Of a DNA stretch of 8,871 bases, positions 1 to 6,575 are shown in pieces. Source of the DNA: an uncultured Prevotella sp. Its GTDB lineage: Bacteria > Bacteroidota > Bacteroidia > Bacteroidales > Bacteroidaceae. Numbering within the stretch: the stretch's first letter is position 1; the number at the start of each line of letters is the position of its first letter. The stretch covers positions 1 through 8,871 of the forward strand of contig CALZDK010000074.1 in assembly GCA_945637645.1 (NCBI GenBank), read 5' to 3'. The position numbers and the translations under genes were made by a program. A model generated the notes under the pieces. That model was given only the letters and a program-made list of their open reading frames with translations, searched no databases and was not told the DNA's origin.

Positions 1-41
1 AGATATGGGTCTTGGCGGTTTTTTGTTTTCAGGCAGGGCTG

Positions 42-275
42 TCATCGATACTGATTTACCCGACAAAAAGAATTTATATAGTTTCTCAGCTTTACAATAA
101 GTTCAGCCCTTTCGGGAGGCAACGTCTGCTTGTTCATACACTTTCGGTTGTATTTCAACCAATTTAGCAGCCGACCCTCTTCGGGATGGTGGCGTGTGGG
201 CCCACGGTGATGCTCGGTGACAAAATGCCATACGGCTGCATATTTTTCTCTCCATTTCAAATCCGTTTTGTTCAT
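42..275 (-). CDS. Small protein with a single helicase-associated-like domain
   Basis: A 77-residue protein in which nearly the whole chain resembles one helicase-associated (HA) repeat. Visible features are W8, Y12 and W16 followed by FVTEHH (18-23), then a Leu-Leu-x-Trp segment (L36, L37, W39) with a basic YNRK, and LPPERAEL (52-59), which matches the usual 'L..ER...L' end of the repeat. HA repeats normally occur in tandem at the C-terminus of large phage or plasmid-type helicases and probably bind nucleic acid. Here no helicase motor is present and the gene stands alone. The ATG at 275 lies about 20 nt downstream of the start expected from a well-formed promoter, which supports this start and supports a real gene. 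It is transcribed divergently from tcdA. Its function is unknown. The domain call rests on pattern recognition of a weak motif; the alternative is an unrelated small basic protein. Confidence 0.6.
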   Translation of the reverse strand: MNKTDLKWREKYAAVWHFVTEHHRGPTRHHPEEGRLLNWLKYNRKCMNKQTLPPERAELIVKLRNYINSFCRVNQYR

Positions 276-301
276 AGCTTATATTATTAAAATATCAGGT
301 A

Positions 302-332
302 CAAAAATAGTAATTTATTCTGGGATTACAAA
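302..332 (-). promoter_or_regulatory. Bacteroidetes-type promoter of the small HA-domain gene
   Basis: Read on the minus strand, TTTG (329-332) is followed after exactly 19 nt by TATTTTTG (302-309). This fits the Bacteroidetes primary sigma consensus, TTTG at -33 and TAnnTTTG at -7. Transcription should start near 295-297, giving an untranslated leader of about 20 nt before the ATG at 275. Confidence 0.7.
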
Positions 333-371
333 AAAACAGAGGAGAATAAAGTGATTTTGACAAAAAATATG

Positions 372-379
372 TAACTTTG
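372..379 (+). promoter_or_regulatory. Probable -7 element of the tcdA promoter
   Basis: TAACTTTG matches the TAnnTTTG consensus and is followed by GCAC, exactly as at the leu operon promoter. No TTTG sits at the usual distance of about 19-20 nt. The nearest (356-359) is only 12 nt upstream, so the -33 part is weak. The expected start near 385 leaves a leader of only about 12-14 nt before the ATG at 399. Confidence 0.55.
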
Positions 380-398
380 CACAACAATTTAGTTTCAA

Positions 399-1202
399 AT
401 GGGTATAGAGAAAGGTATTTTTAACCGCACTCAGCTTCTCTTAGGAAGCGAAGCGATGGAAAGGATTGCTAATGCACGAGTGATTGTGTTCGGCGTTGGC
501 GGTGTGGGATCTTGGTGCGCAGAGAGCCTTGTGAGATCTGGCATCAGGAAAATTACCATTGTCGATAGCGACCGCGTCTGCATAACAAACATCAACCGGC
601 AGCTTATGGCTACCACGAAAACTGTGGGACAGGTGAAGGTGGAGGCTCTGAAGGAGAGGCTGCTCACCATCAATCCCTCGGCGGAAATAGACGCAAGGCA
701 GCAGATTTTCTGTGAGGAAACGGCGGAGAGTTTCCAACTCGACTCCTACGACTACATTATTGACGCCATAGACTCGCTGAAGGACAAGATGCTGCTCATA
801 GAGATGGCTTGCCGTACCAAGGCGCGATTCTATTCCTCTATGGGAGCGGCACTGAAACTTGATCCGACAAAAATCAAGGTAGCGGAATTTTGGCAGGTGC
901 AGGGTTGTCCCTTGGCTCGTGCCTTGCGCCAGCGTTTCAAAAAACAAAAAAGGCGTCCGGCAAGAAAATTCCAATGTGTTTATAGCGACGAACTGCTTGA
1001 GAACAAAGGGCACAATGCAACTTGTGGTTCAGAGAAGTGTATGTGTCCTAAGGCAACAAAGGGTCCTGGCGACGCCGCATTGCTCAATCATGAATGGTGT
1101 TCAAGTAAGGCTCAAATCAACGGATCGTTGATGCACATAACAGCAATATTTGGAATGACCATTGGTGGATTGGTGATAAAACACCTAACGGCAGAGCCGT
1201 AG
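399..1202 (+). CDS. tcdA: tRNA threonylcarbamoyladenosine dehydratase (E1-like, TcdA/CsdL family)
   Basis: A ThiF/MoeB/E1-superfamily protein of 267 residues, close to the 268 of E. coli TcdA (YgdL). The family uses ATP to dehydrate and cyclise the t6A modification at tRNA position 37 into ct6A. Visible features are the nucleotide-binding loop GVGGVGSW (32-39), the acidic end of strand two (D56, D58), NINRQ (64-68), the conserved Lys K80, and DAIDS (122-126). The family-typical block GAALKLDPTKI (149-159) follows, then GCPLAR (169-174), CVYSDE (193-198) and a C-terminal GSLMHITAIFGM helix (242-253). There is no Cys-based rhodanese or MoeB tail. A Cys-rich stretch (C209, C214, C216, with C234) between the last two motifs is unusual. 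The start follows a short leader after a TAACTTTG promoter element, and no nearer in-frame start fits. The last 18 bp overlap the end of the convergent TPR gene. Confidence 0.93.
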   Translation: MGIEKGIFNRTQLLLGSEAMERIANARVIVFGVGGVGSWCAESLVRSGIRKITIVDSDRVCITNINRQLMATTKTVGQVKVEALKERLLTINPSAEIDARQQIFCEETAESFQLDSYDYIIDAIDSLKDKMLLIEMACRTKARFYSSMGAALKLDPTKIKVAEFWQVQGCPLARALRQRFKKQKRRPARKFQCVYSDELLENKGHNATCGSEKCMCPKATKGPGDAALLNHEWCSSKAQINGSLMHITAIFGMTIGGLVIKHLTAEP

Positions 1203-1865
1203 GAGTTCCTCAAGGTCGGCGCGTGCCACTCCGCGGCGCAAAAGCTCCATAAGACACTTTCGCGCTTCCTCCCTCCGTTCCATTTTTACAAGGAGATTTG
1301 CCTTGGAGAAGAGATAGTCGTTGTTTGCGGGGGAAAGCGACAAGGCTTTGTCCCAGTCGTAAAGGGCGGTGTCGTATTGTTTCAGTTCTTCTTCTAAACA
1401 AGCGCGAGAGGCGTATGCCACGGCACTGTCACGGTGTTGCTCTATGCACAAACCATACTGGTCGAGCGCATCTTGACGCTTGCCAAGCTTAGTGAGAGTG
1501 TAGGCGAGACCGAGTCTTGCCTCAAGGTGTGAGGGAAGGAGGTTGAGAAGATGCTGATAGTCGTCGAGGGAAAGGTCGTAGCGGCGCAGTTTGCCGTTGA
1601 CGAAGGCGCGATAGTAGAGTGCTGCCGGATTGGCAGGGTCGTGGCGCAAAATCTCATTATATGTTTCCAAGGCATACTCCCACTGCTGGAGTTCAATGTT
1701 TGCTTCAGCTTTCTTCAGATAAAGGTCTGAAGAATAGGGCATTTGCGATATTTGCTTGCTCAACGTTGCAAGCGAGTCGCGCCATTGCCGTGGGGTTTGG
1801 GCAACAACGTCCCCACCCCACAGCAATGATGCTGACAGAATTATTGTTTTGAGCGAAATGTTCAT
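1185..1865 (-). CDS. Exported TPR-repeat protein, last gene of the leu operon
   Basis: A 226-residue protein with an N-terminal signal peptide: K6, a hydrophobic core around 8-16, and a likely cleavage after VVA at residue 22, leaving Gln as the new N-terminus. The mature part is almost entirely tetratricopeptide repeats, about five units of roughly 34 residues (46-79, 80-113, 114-146, 147-180, 181-214). Each carries the W/Y-x-x-AL-x-x-Y/W pattern and DPANP/SPANN turns, for example YALETYNEILRHDPANPAAL. Proteins of this kind act as scaffolds for other proteins, here probably in the periplasm. The partner is unknown and no enzymatic motif is seen. The ATG overlaps the leuB stop by one base (TAATG), so translation is probably coupled to leuB and the gene belongs to the same transcript. 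Its stop lies inside the 3' end of tcdA. A role in leucine synthesis is not implied by the domain content. Confidence 0.85.
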   Translation of the reverse strand: MNISLKTIILSASLLWGGDVVAQTPRQWRDSLATLSKQISQMPYSSDLYLKKAEANIELQQWEYALETYNEILRHDPANPAALYYRAFVNGKLRRYDLSLDDYQHLLNLLPSHLEARLGLAYTLTKLGKRQDALDQYGLCIEQHRDSAVAYASRACLEEELKQYDTALYDWDKALSLSPANNDYLFSKANLLVKMERREEARKCLMELLRRGVARADLEELLRLCR

Positions 1866-2947
1866 TACGATTTCTTGATGAAATCCACTATCCAGGCTCC
1901 AACTTCCTTGGTGCCGTATTTCTCCCCACCCTCTACCTGAATCTCAGGTGTGCGGACGTTCTGGTCGAGAGAGGCGTCAACAGCCTTGCGGATGAGTGCA
2001 CCTTCTTCCTTCAGGTCGAAATACTCATAGAGCATAGCCACGGAGAGTATCTGTGCCAGTGGGTTGGCAATGTTCAGTCCCTTGCCCTGAGGCCATGAAC
2101 CGTGGATAGGCTCGAATACCGGAGTGCTTGAACCGGTGGATGCTGATGGGAGCAGACCCATTGAACCGGTGATGCAAGATCCCTCGTCGGTGAGTATGTC
2201 GCCGAAGGTGTTCTCTGTCACCATAACGTCGAAGAACTTTGGCTCCTGAATCATGCGCATTGCTGCATTGTCAACATACATGTAGTCGGTCTCCACGTCG
2301 GGATATTCCGGAGCAATCTCCTGTGCCACCTTTCGCCACAAACGGCTTGAGGCAAGTACGTTTGCCTTGTCAACAACAGTGAGGTGCTTGCGGCGCTGGC
2401 GTGCATACTGATAGCCAACACGCAGAATACGCTCCACCTCAGGGCGTGTATAGTAGTTGGTGTCGAGAGCGTCCTCGGTGCCGATTTCGTCGTTCATCGC
2501 AGGCTCTTGCTTCTTGCCGAAATACATTCCGCCTGTAAGCTCGCGGATACAGATGAAGTCTGCACCACGCACAATCTCGTCCTTGAGCGGCGACTTGTGT
2601 ACGAGGCAGTCGAAAGTGGTTACAGGGCGAATGTTGGCGTAGAGTCCCAACTTCTTGCGCATGGCAAGGAGTCCCTGCTCAGGGCGAACCTTGGCAGAAG
2701 GATTGTTGTCGAACTTGGGGTCGCCAACAGAGGCGAAGAGCACTGCGTCGGCCTGCTCACAAATCTGGAAGGTCTCCTCTGGGAATGGGTCGCCCACCTC
2801 GTCGATGGCATGTGCGCCACAAAGGGCTTCCTTATACTCCACCTCGTGTCCGAACTTCTCGGCAATGGCGCTCATCACAGCCACACCTTGTTCCATAATC
2901 TCCGGGCCGATACCATCGCCCGCGAGAACAGCAATTTTCAATTTCAT
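1865..2947 (-). CDS. leuB: 3-isopropylmalate dehydrogenase
   Basis: This enzyme oxidises and decarboxylates 3-isopropylmalate to the 2-oxo precursor of leucine, using NAD+ and a divalent metal; it is cytosolic. The 360 residues match the usual family length. Visible features are the GDGIGPEI start (10-17), the substrate-binding arginines R97, R107 and R135 (the last in IRELTGGMYFG), the catalytic Lys in VDKANVLASSRLW (K194), and the metal-binding acids D226 (VDNAAM), D250 and D254 (GDILTDEGS). The cofactor-binding EPIHGS (279-284) comes with the WPQGKGLNIANPLAQ variant that I associate with Bacteroidetes. A catalytic tyrosine is Y142. The gene lies 33 bp after the leuA paralog and is linked by TAATG to the following TPR gene. 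If the paralog makes citramalate, the same enzyme could also yield 2-oxobutyrate for isoleucine. Confidence 0.96.
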   Translation of the reverse strand: MKLKIAVLAGDGIGPEIMEQGVAVMSAIAEKFGHEVEYKEALCGAHAIDEVGDPFPEETFQICEQADAVLFASVGDPKFDNNPSAKVRPEQGLLAMRKKLGLYANIRPVTTFDCLVHKSPLKDEIVRGADFICIRELTGGMYFGKKQEPAMNDEIGTEDALDTNYYTRPEVERILRVGYQYARQRRKHLTVVDKANVLASSRLWRKVAQEIAPEYPDVETDYMYVDNAAMRMIQEPKFFDVMVTENTFGDILTDEGSCITGSMGLLPSASTGSSTPVFEPIHGSWPQGKGLNIANPLAQILSVAMLYEYFDLKEEGALIRKAVDASLDQNVRTPEIQVEGGEKYGTKEVGAWIVDFIKKS

Positions 2948-2980
2948 ATCTTATTGTTTTTAAAATTCCTTACAACAACT

Positions 2981-4543
2981 TTAGTTCTCAATGATATTCA
3001 GCATTTTGAACGTAGCCTTTATGGCAGCTTCCGTCTGGTCGGCGTCGAGTCCTCTGGTGCGGAACAATTTGTCGCCGTTCTGCCATGTGATGACAGTCTG
3101 CACAAGGGCATCGGTGCGTCCTCCAGGAGGAATGCTTACGGCATAGTTTGCCAATATCGGGAAGGTGCGGTTGAGATAGTCACGGTAAATCTTGCGCAAG
3201 GCCTTCACGAAGGCGTCGTACTGTCCGTCGCCCGTGGAGTCCGACTCATACTGCTTGCCGTTAATCTCCACCTTGATGCTTGCCAAGGGCTTAAGGCCAT
3301 AGGCTGAGGAAACCATATAGCTGACGAGTTTCACCTTGTCTTCGGGAGCGTCGTGCTTCAACACGTCGCTGACAATGAACGGCAGGTCGTCCTGTGTCAC
3401 TATCTCCTTGCGGTCGCCAAGCTCAGTGATGCGTTTCGTAACACGCTTTGTCTGTTCGGGAGTCAGTTCAAGACCCAGCTCCTGAAGGTTTCTTGCTATG
3501 TTTGCCTTTCCGCTATTCTTACCTAATGCGTACTCACGCTTTCTGCCAAAACGCTCCGGAACAAGGTCGTTGCAGTAGAGATTGTCCTTGTTGTCGCCAT
3601 CGGCATGCACTCCTGCCACCTGTGTGAAAACATTCTCGCCTACAATAGGCTGGTTTGGGGCAATGGCTATGCCCGAATAGCCTTCAACAAGTCGGCTGAT
3701 GTCGTTCAACTTGCTTTCGTTGATGCTCGTTTTCGCGTTGAACTGGTCTTTAAGAATGACCTGGACACTCGCCAATGGGGCATTGCCACAACGCTCGCCA
3801 AGTCCGTTCACCGTCACATGAATGCCCTTTGCTCCGCTGAGTACTGCAGAAAGCGAGTTGCTCACTGCAAGGTCGTAGTCGTTATGTGCATGGAAATCGA
3901 AATGGGCATCGGGATAGCGTTTCCGCATCTTACGGAAATACTCTATCACCTGAAGCGGATTCATGATGCCGAGAGTGTCAGGCAACATGAAACGACGCAC
4001 CTTTGTCTTGCTCAGAGCATCCATCATGGCATAGACATATTCTGGCGAGTCCTTCATGCCGTTGCTCCAATCCTCAAGATAGAGGTTCACGGTGAAGCCC
4101 TTGCTCGTGGCATAGTCTATGGACTGCATGATGTCGTCGATGTGCTCCTCTACCGTCTTTCCAAGCTGGTTTTTGCAATGCTTCTCCGATCCTTTGGCAA
4201 GAAGGTTTATCACCTTTCCACCACACTCCTCAATCCAGTCGATGGACTTTGTCCCATCCACGAAACCAAGCACCTCAACCTTCTCCAAGGCACCCATCTG
4301 ACGAGCATAACGGCATATCATGGACACAGCGTCCTTCTCGCCTTCCGAAACCCTTGCCGACGCCACCTCTATTCGGTCAACATTGATGTCGCGCAGCAAC
4401 ATCCTGGCTATCATCAGTTTCTCGTGGGGCAGGAAAGACACTCCGCTCGTCTGCTCTCCGTCGCGCAGGGTGCAGTCCATTATCTCTATAAAGGGCTGCA
4501 TGCTGCGTTTGGAGGATTCGCCTATTTGTTCTGGCTTTCCCAT
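2981..4543 (-). CDS. LeuA-family acyl-CoA condensing enzyme (2-isopropylmalate/citramalate/homocitrate synthase-like)
   Basis: A second, divergent member of the alpha-isopropylmalate synthase family, 520 residues from the first ATG. An HMGL-like TIM barrel carries MDCTLRDGEQ (22-31, with the catalytic R27 and metal ligand D28), LPDTLGIMNP (187-196), metal ligands in FHAHND (H218, H220), and NGLGERCGN (246-254). A linker contains GVHADGDNK (H313), and a C-terminal LeuA dimer/regulatory domain runs from about 405 to 520 (DSTGDGQYDAF, YAVSIPPGGR, RGLDADQTEAAIK). The enzyme should condense acetyl-CoA with a 2-oxo acid, but which one cannot be read with confidence. Pyruvate, giving citramalate for isoleucine, is attractive because LeuCD and LeuB are encoded beside it. 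Start choice: the ATG at 4543 overlaps leuD by 22 nt. An ATG at 4501 (residue 15, MQPFIEIMD) would place 20 nt between the genes and put the start directly before the first barrel strand; I consider it at least as likely. Confidence 0.9.
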   Translation of the reverse strand: MGKPEQIGESSKRSMQPFIEIMDCTLRDGEQTSGVSFLPHEKLMIARMLLRDINVDRIEVASARVSEGEKDAVSMICRYARQMGALEKVEVLGFVDGTKSIDWIEECGGKVINLLAKGSEKHCKNQLGKTVEEHIDDIMQSIDYATSKGFTVNLYLEDWSNGMKDSPEYVYAMMDALSKTKVRRFMLPDTLGIMNPLQVIEYFRKMRKRYPDAHFDFHAHNDYDLAVSNSLSAVLSGAKGIHVTVNGLGERCGNAPLASVQVILKDQFNAKTSINESKLNDISRLVEGYSGIAIAPNQPIVGENVFTQVAGVHADGDNKDNLYCNDLVPERFGRKREYALGKNSGKANIARNLQELGLELTPEQTKRVTKRITELGDRKEIVTQDDLPFIVSDVLKHDAPEDKVKLVSYMVSSAYGLKPLASIKVEINGKQYESDSTGDGQYDAFVKALRKIYRDYLNRTFPILANYAVSIPPGGRTDALVQTVITWQNGDKLFRTRGLDADQTEAAIKATFKMLNIIEN

Positions 4544-5112
4544 TGCTCGATTTTGTCTTTGTTCTGAATGAGATAGTCGATGTCGTCAAGACCGTTAATG
4601 AGGCAATGCTTCTTGTAGCCGTTTATTTCAAACTTCTCACTCTTGCCTGTCGCCATGTTGGTGACAGTCTGGTTTGGAAGGTCAACCCTTACTTCCATTT
4701 TCGGGTTGTTCTTGATGCTCTCAAACAACTCCGCGAGAAATGCCTCGCTTACTACAACAGGAAGAACAAAGTTGTTCAGCTCATTGTTCTTGTGGATATC
4801 GGCAAAGAAACTGCTGATTACCACGCGGAAGCCGTAACCTGCTATTGCCCATGCGGCATGCTCACGGCTTGATCCTGAACCGAAGTTCTTCCCTGCCACG
4901 AGTATGCAGCCGCCGTAGGTCGGGTCGTTGAGGACGAAATCCTTTTTAGGCGAGCCGTCCTTGTTGAATCGCCAGTCGCGGAAAAGGTTTTCTCCGAAGC
5001 CCTCTTTATCTGTGGCTTTCAGAAAACGGGCAGGTATTATCTGGTCAGTGTCCACATTCTCCAATGGCAATGGAACACATGTGCTTGTTATAACGTCAAA
5101 TTTCTGTTTCAT
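4522..5112 (-). CDS. leuD: 3-isopropylmalate dehydratase, small subunit
   Basis: The swivel-domain subunit of the isopropylmalate isomerase. Together with LeuC it converts 2-isopropylmalate to 3-isopropylmalate in the cytosol. The 196 residues are the normal length for the bacterial LeuD type. Visible features are the N-terminal LENVDTDQIIPARFL (17-31), the substrate-binding loop FGSGSSREHAAW (77-88), SSFFADIHKNNELNN (100-114, where the shorter archaeal type differs), and a C-terminal INGLDDIDYLI (172-182) typical of the longer bacterial form. The ATG at 5112 follows directly after an array of 8-bp repeats that fills the gap to leuC, with no clear Shine-Dalgarno sequence other than A/G-rich repeat bases. 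The 3' end overlaps the annotated start of the downstream leuA paralog, so translational coupling is possible there. Confidence 0.96.
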   Translation of the reverse strand: MKQKFDVITSTCVPLPLENVDTDQIIPARFLKATDKEGFGENLFRDWRFNKDGSPKKDFVLNDPTYGGCILVAGKNFGSGSSREHAAWAIAGYGFRVVISSFFADIHKNNELNNFVLPVVVSEAFLAELFESIKNNPKMEVRVDLPNQTVTNMATGKSEKFEINGYKKHCLINGLDDIDYLIQNKDKIEQWESQNK

Positions 5113-5169
5113 CTTTCAATCTTTTCAATCGTTCAATCGTTCAATCTTTCAATCGTTCAATCTTTCAAT
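5113..5169 (-). repeat. Seven-unit tandem octamer repeat filling the leuC-leuD gap
   Basis: Read on the minus strand, units of ATTGAAAG or ATTGAACG follow one another without interruption: 5162-5169, 5154-5161, 5146-5153, 5138-5145, 5130-5137, one 9-bp variant ATTGAAAAG at 5121-5129, and 5113-5120. The array begins one base after the leuC stop codon (5171-5173) and ends exactly at the leuD ATG. The two unit types differ by A or C at the seventh base. Such arrays can change copy number by slipped-strand replication and would alter the spacing ahead of leuD. Confidence 0.92.
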
Positions 5170-5170
5170 C

Positions 5171-6565
5171 TTACATCAACTCTCTTGGATCAGTGATTTT
5201 TCCCGTAACGGCAGCGGCAGCGGCAACCAAAGGAGAAGCCAAGATAGTGCGTGAGCCTGGTCCCTGACGACCCTCAAAGTTACGGTTACTTGTTGACACT
5301 GAATATTTTCCTGCAGGAATCTTGTCGTCGTTCATTGCCAAGCAGGCAGAGCAGCCTGGCTGACGGATGGCAAATCCTGCCTCCTCAAACACCTTGTCAA
5401 GTCCTTCCTCACGAATCTGTTTGTCAACAAGCCATGAGCCGGGAACGAGCCATGCCACAACGTTCTCTGCCTTCTTCCTTCCCTTTACTATGGAAGCGAA
5501 GGCACGGAAGTCCTCAATACGGCCGTTGGTACATGCTCCAAGGAACACATAGTCTATCGCGTGGCCAAGCAACTTCTCACCTGGTGCGAAGCCCATATAG
5601 TCGAGCGACTTCTGGAATGAAGCCTTACCTGCCTCGTCTATTTCGTCGAGGGTTGGTATTGCCTCTGTTATTCCGATACCCATGCCTGGGTTTGTTCCGT
5701 AGGTGATGCGTGGCTCAATGTCGGCAGCGTCATAATTCAGCTCCTTGTCAAACACTGCATCGTCGCCACTCTTCAAGGTCTTCCAATACTCAACGGCCTT
5801 GTCCCATTCCTCACCCTTAGGTGCGAACTCACGACCCTTGATATACTCGAACGTAGTCTCGTCGGGAGCTATGAAACCACCACGGGCACCCATCTCGATT
5901 GAAAGGTTGCAAAGTGTCAGACGACCTTCCATTGTCATGTCCTTTACCACCTGACCTGAATACTCCACGAAATAGCCTGTAGCGCCGGAAGTGGTCAGCT
6001 TTGACATCAGATAGAGAGCCACATCCTTTGCCGTCACTCCCTTCTGAAGTTTTCCATTGATATTAATGCGCATCGACTTTGGCTTCTGCTGCAAAATACA
6101 CTGAGATGCCATAACCATCTCTACCTCAGATGTTCCGATACCAAATGCTACAGCACCCATTGCACCATGGGTAGAGGTGTGAGAGTCGCCGCAGACGATA
6201 GTCATGCCTGGAAGGGAGAGTCCCTTCTCAGGACCCACAACGTGAATGATACCATTGTCTTTTGACAACATTCCATAGTGCGTCAGTCCAAAGTCAGCGG
6301 CATTCTTTGCCAGCGTGTCAACTTGTTTCTTAGATACAGGATCCTCAATAGGCTTGTCCTGGTCGTGGGTTGGAGTATTATGGTCCGGCATACAGTAGAT
6401 ATGGTCTGGACGGAAACACTTCAGTCCTCTTTCCCTCATTCCTGCAAATGCCTGGGGTGATGTTACTTCATGACAGTAGAGCCTGTCAATATACAATTGT
6501 GTTGGACCGTCCTCTATCTTCTGTACGACGTGCTTATCCCAAATTTTGTCAAATAAAGTATTCAT
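5171..6565 (-). CDS. leuC: 3-isopropylmalate dehydratase, large subunit (4Fe-4S)
   Basis: The aconitase-fold catalytic subunit that isomerises 2-isopropylmalate via dehydration and rehydration, working as a heterodimer with LeuD. Its 464 residues fit the bacterial LeuC length (E. coli 466). The N-terminal TLFDKIWDKHVV (3-14) is characteristic. Motifs seen are PDHNTPTHD (60-68), the highly conserved GDSHTSTHGAMGAVAFGIG (126-144), the first cluster cysteine in FLGACTNGR (C345), the other two in QPGCSACLAMN (C405, C408), and STSNRNFEGRQG (424-435). All three Fe-S ligands are present, so the protein should be active. The gene begins 10 nt after the leuA stop codon and is followed by the octamer array and leuD. 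If the nearby LeuA paralog makes citramalate, the LeuCD complex could also act on it, as known for other citramalate pathways. Confidence 0.97.
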   Translation of the reverse strand: MNTLFDKIWDKHVVQKIEDGPTQLYIDRLYCHEVTSPQAFAGMRERGLKCFRPDHIYCMPDHNTPTHDQDKPIEDPVSKKQVDTLAKNAADFGLTHYGMLSKDNGIIHVVGPEKGLSLPGMTIVCGDSHTSTHGAMGAVAFGIGTSEVEMVMASQCILQQKPKSMRININGKLQKGVTAKDVALYLMSKLTTSGATGYFVEYSGQVVKDMTMEGRLTLCNLSIEMGARGGFIAPDETTFEYIKGREFAPKGEEWDKAVEYWKTLKSGDDAVFDKELNYDAADIEPRITYGTNPGMGIGITEAIPTLDEIDEAGKASFQKSLDYMGFAPGEKLLGHAIDYVFLGACTNGRIEDFRAFASIVKGRKKAENVVAWLVPGSWLVDKQIREEGLDKVFEEAGFAIRQPGCSACLAMNDDKIPAGKYSVSTSNRNFEGRQGPGSRTILASPLVAAAAAVTGKITDPRELM

Positions 6566-6575
6566 TGCTAAAAAA

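Noticed and set aside
1..41. Terminator after the small HA-domain gene
   Set aside because: The sequence is T-rich on the plus strand, but I find no hairpin of useful length reading on the minus strand before the window ends.
441..1013. Minus-strand open frame of 190 codons opposite tcdA
   Set aside because: The plus strand encodes a full TcdA protein here. The antisense frame shows no domain and no start context.
2384..3307. Long plus-strand open frame of 307 codons across leuB and the LeuA paralog
   Set aside because: It lies antisense to two well-conserved enzymes, spans their boundary, has no recognisable domain and no promoter, and is explained by codon bias of the opposite strand.
3605..4567. 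Plus-strand open frame of 320 codons opposite the LeuA paralog
   Set aside because: It is antisense to a gene with clear catalytic motifs, is low in recognisable protein features and rich in Cys and His, and is a reading-frame shadow.
5113..5169. Octamer array considered as a CRISPR array
   Set aside because: The units are 8 bp and directly adjacent with no spacers, so it is a simple tandem repeat.
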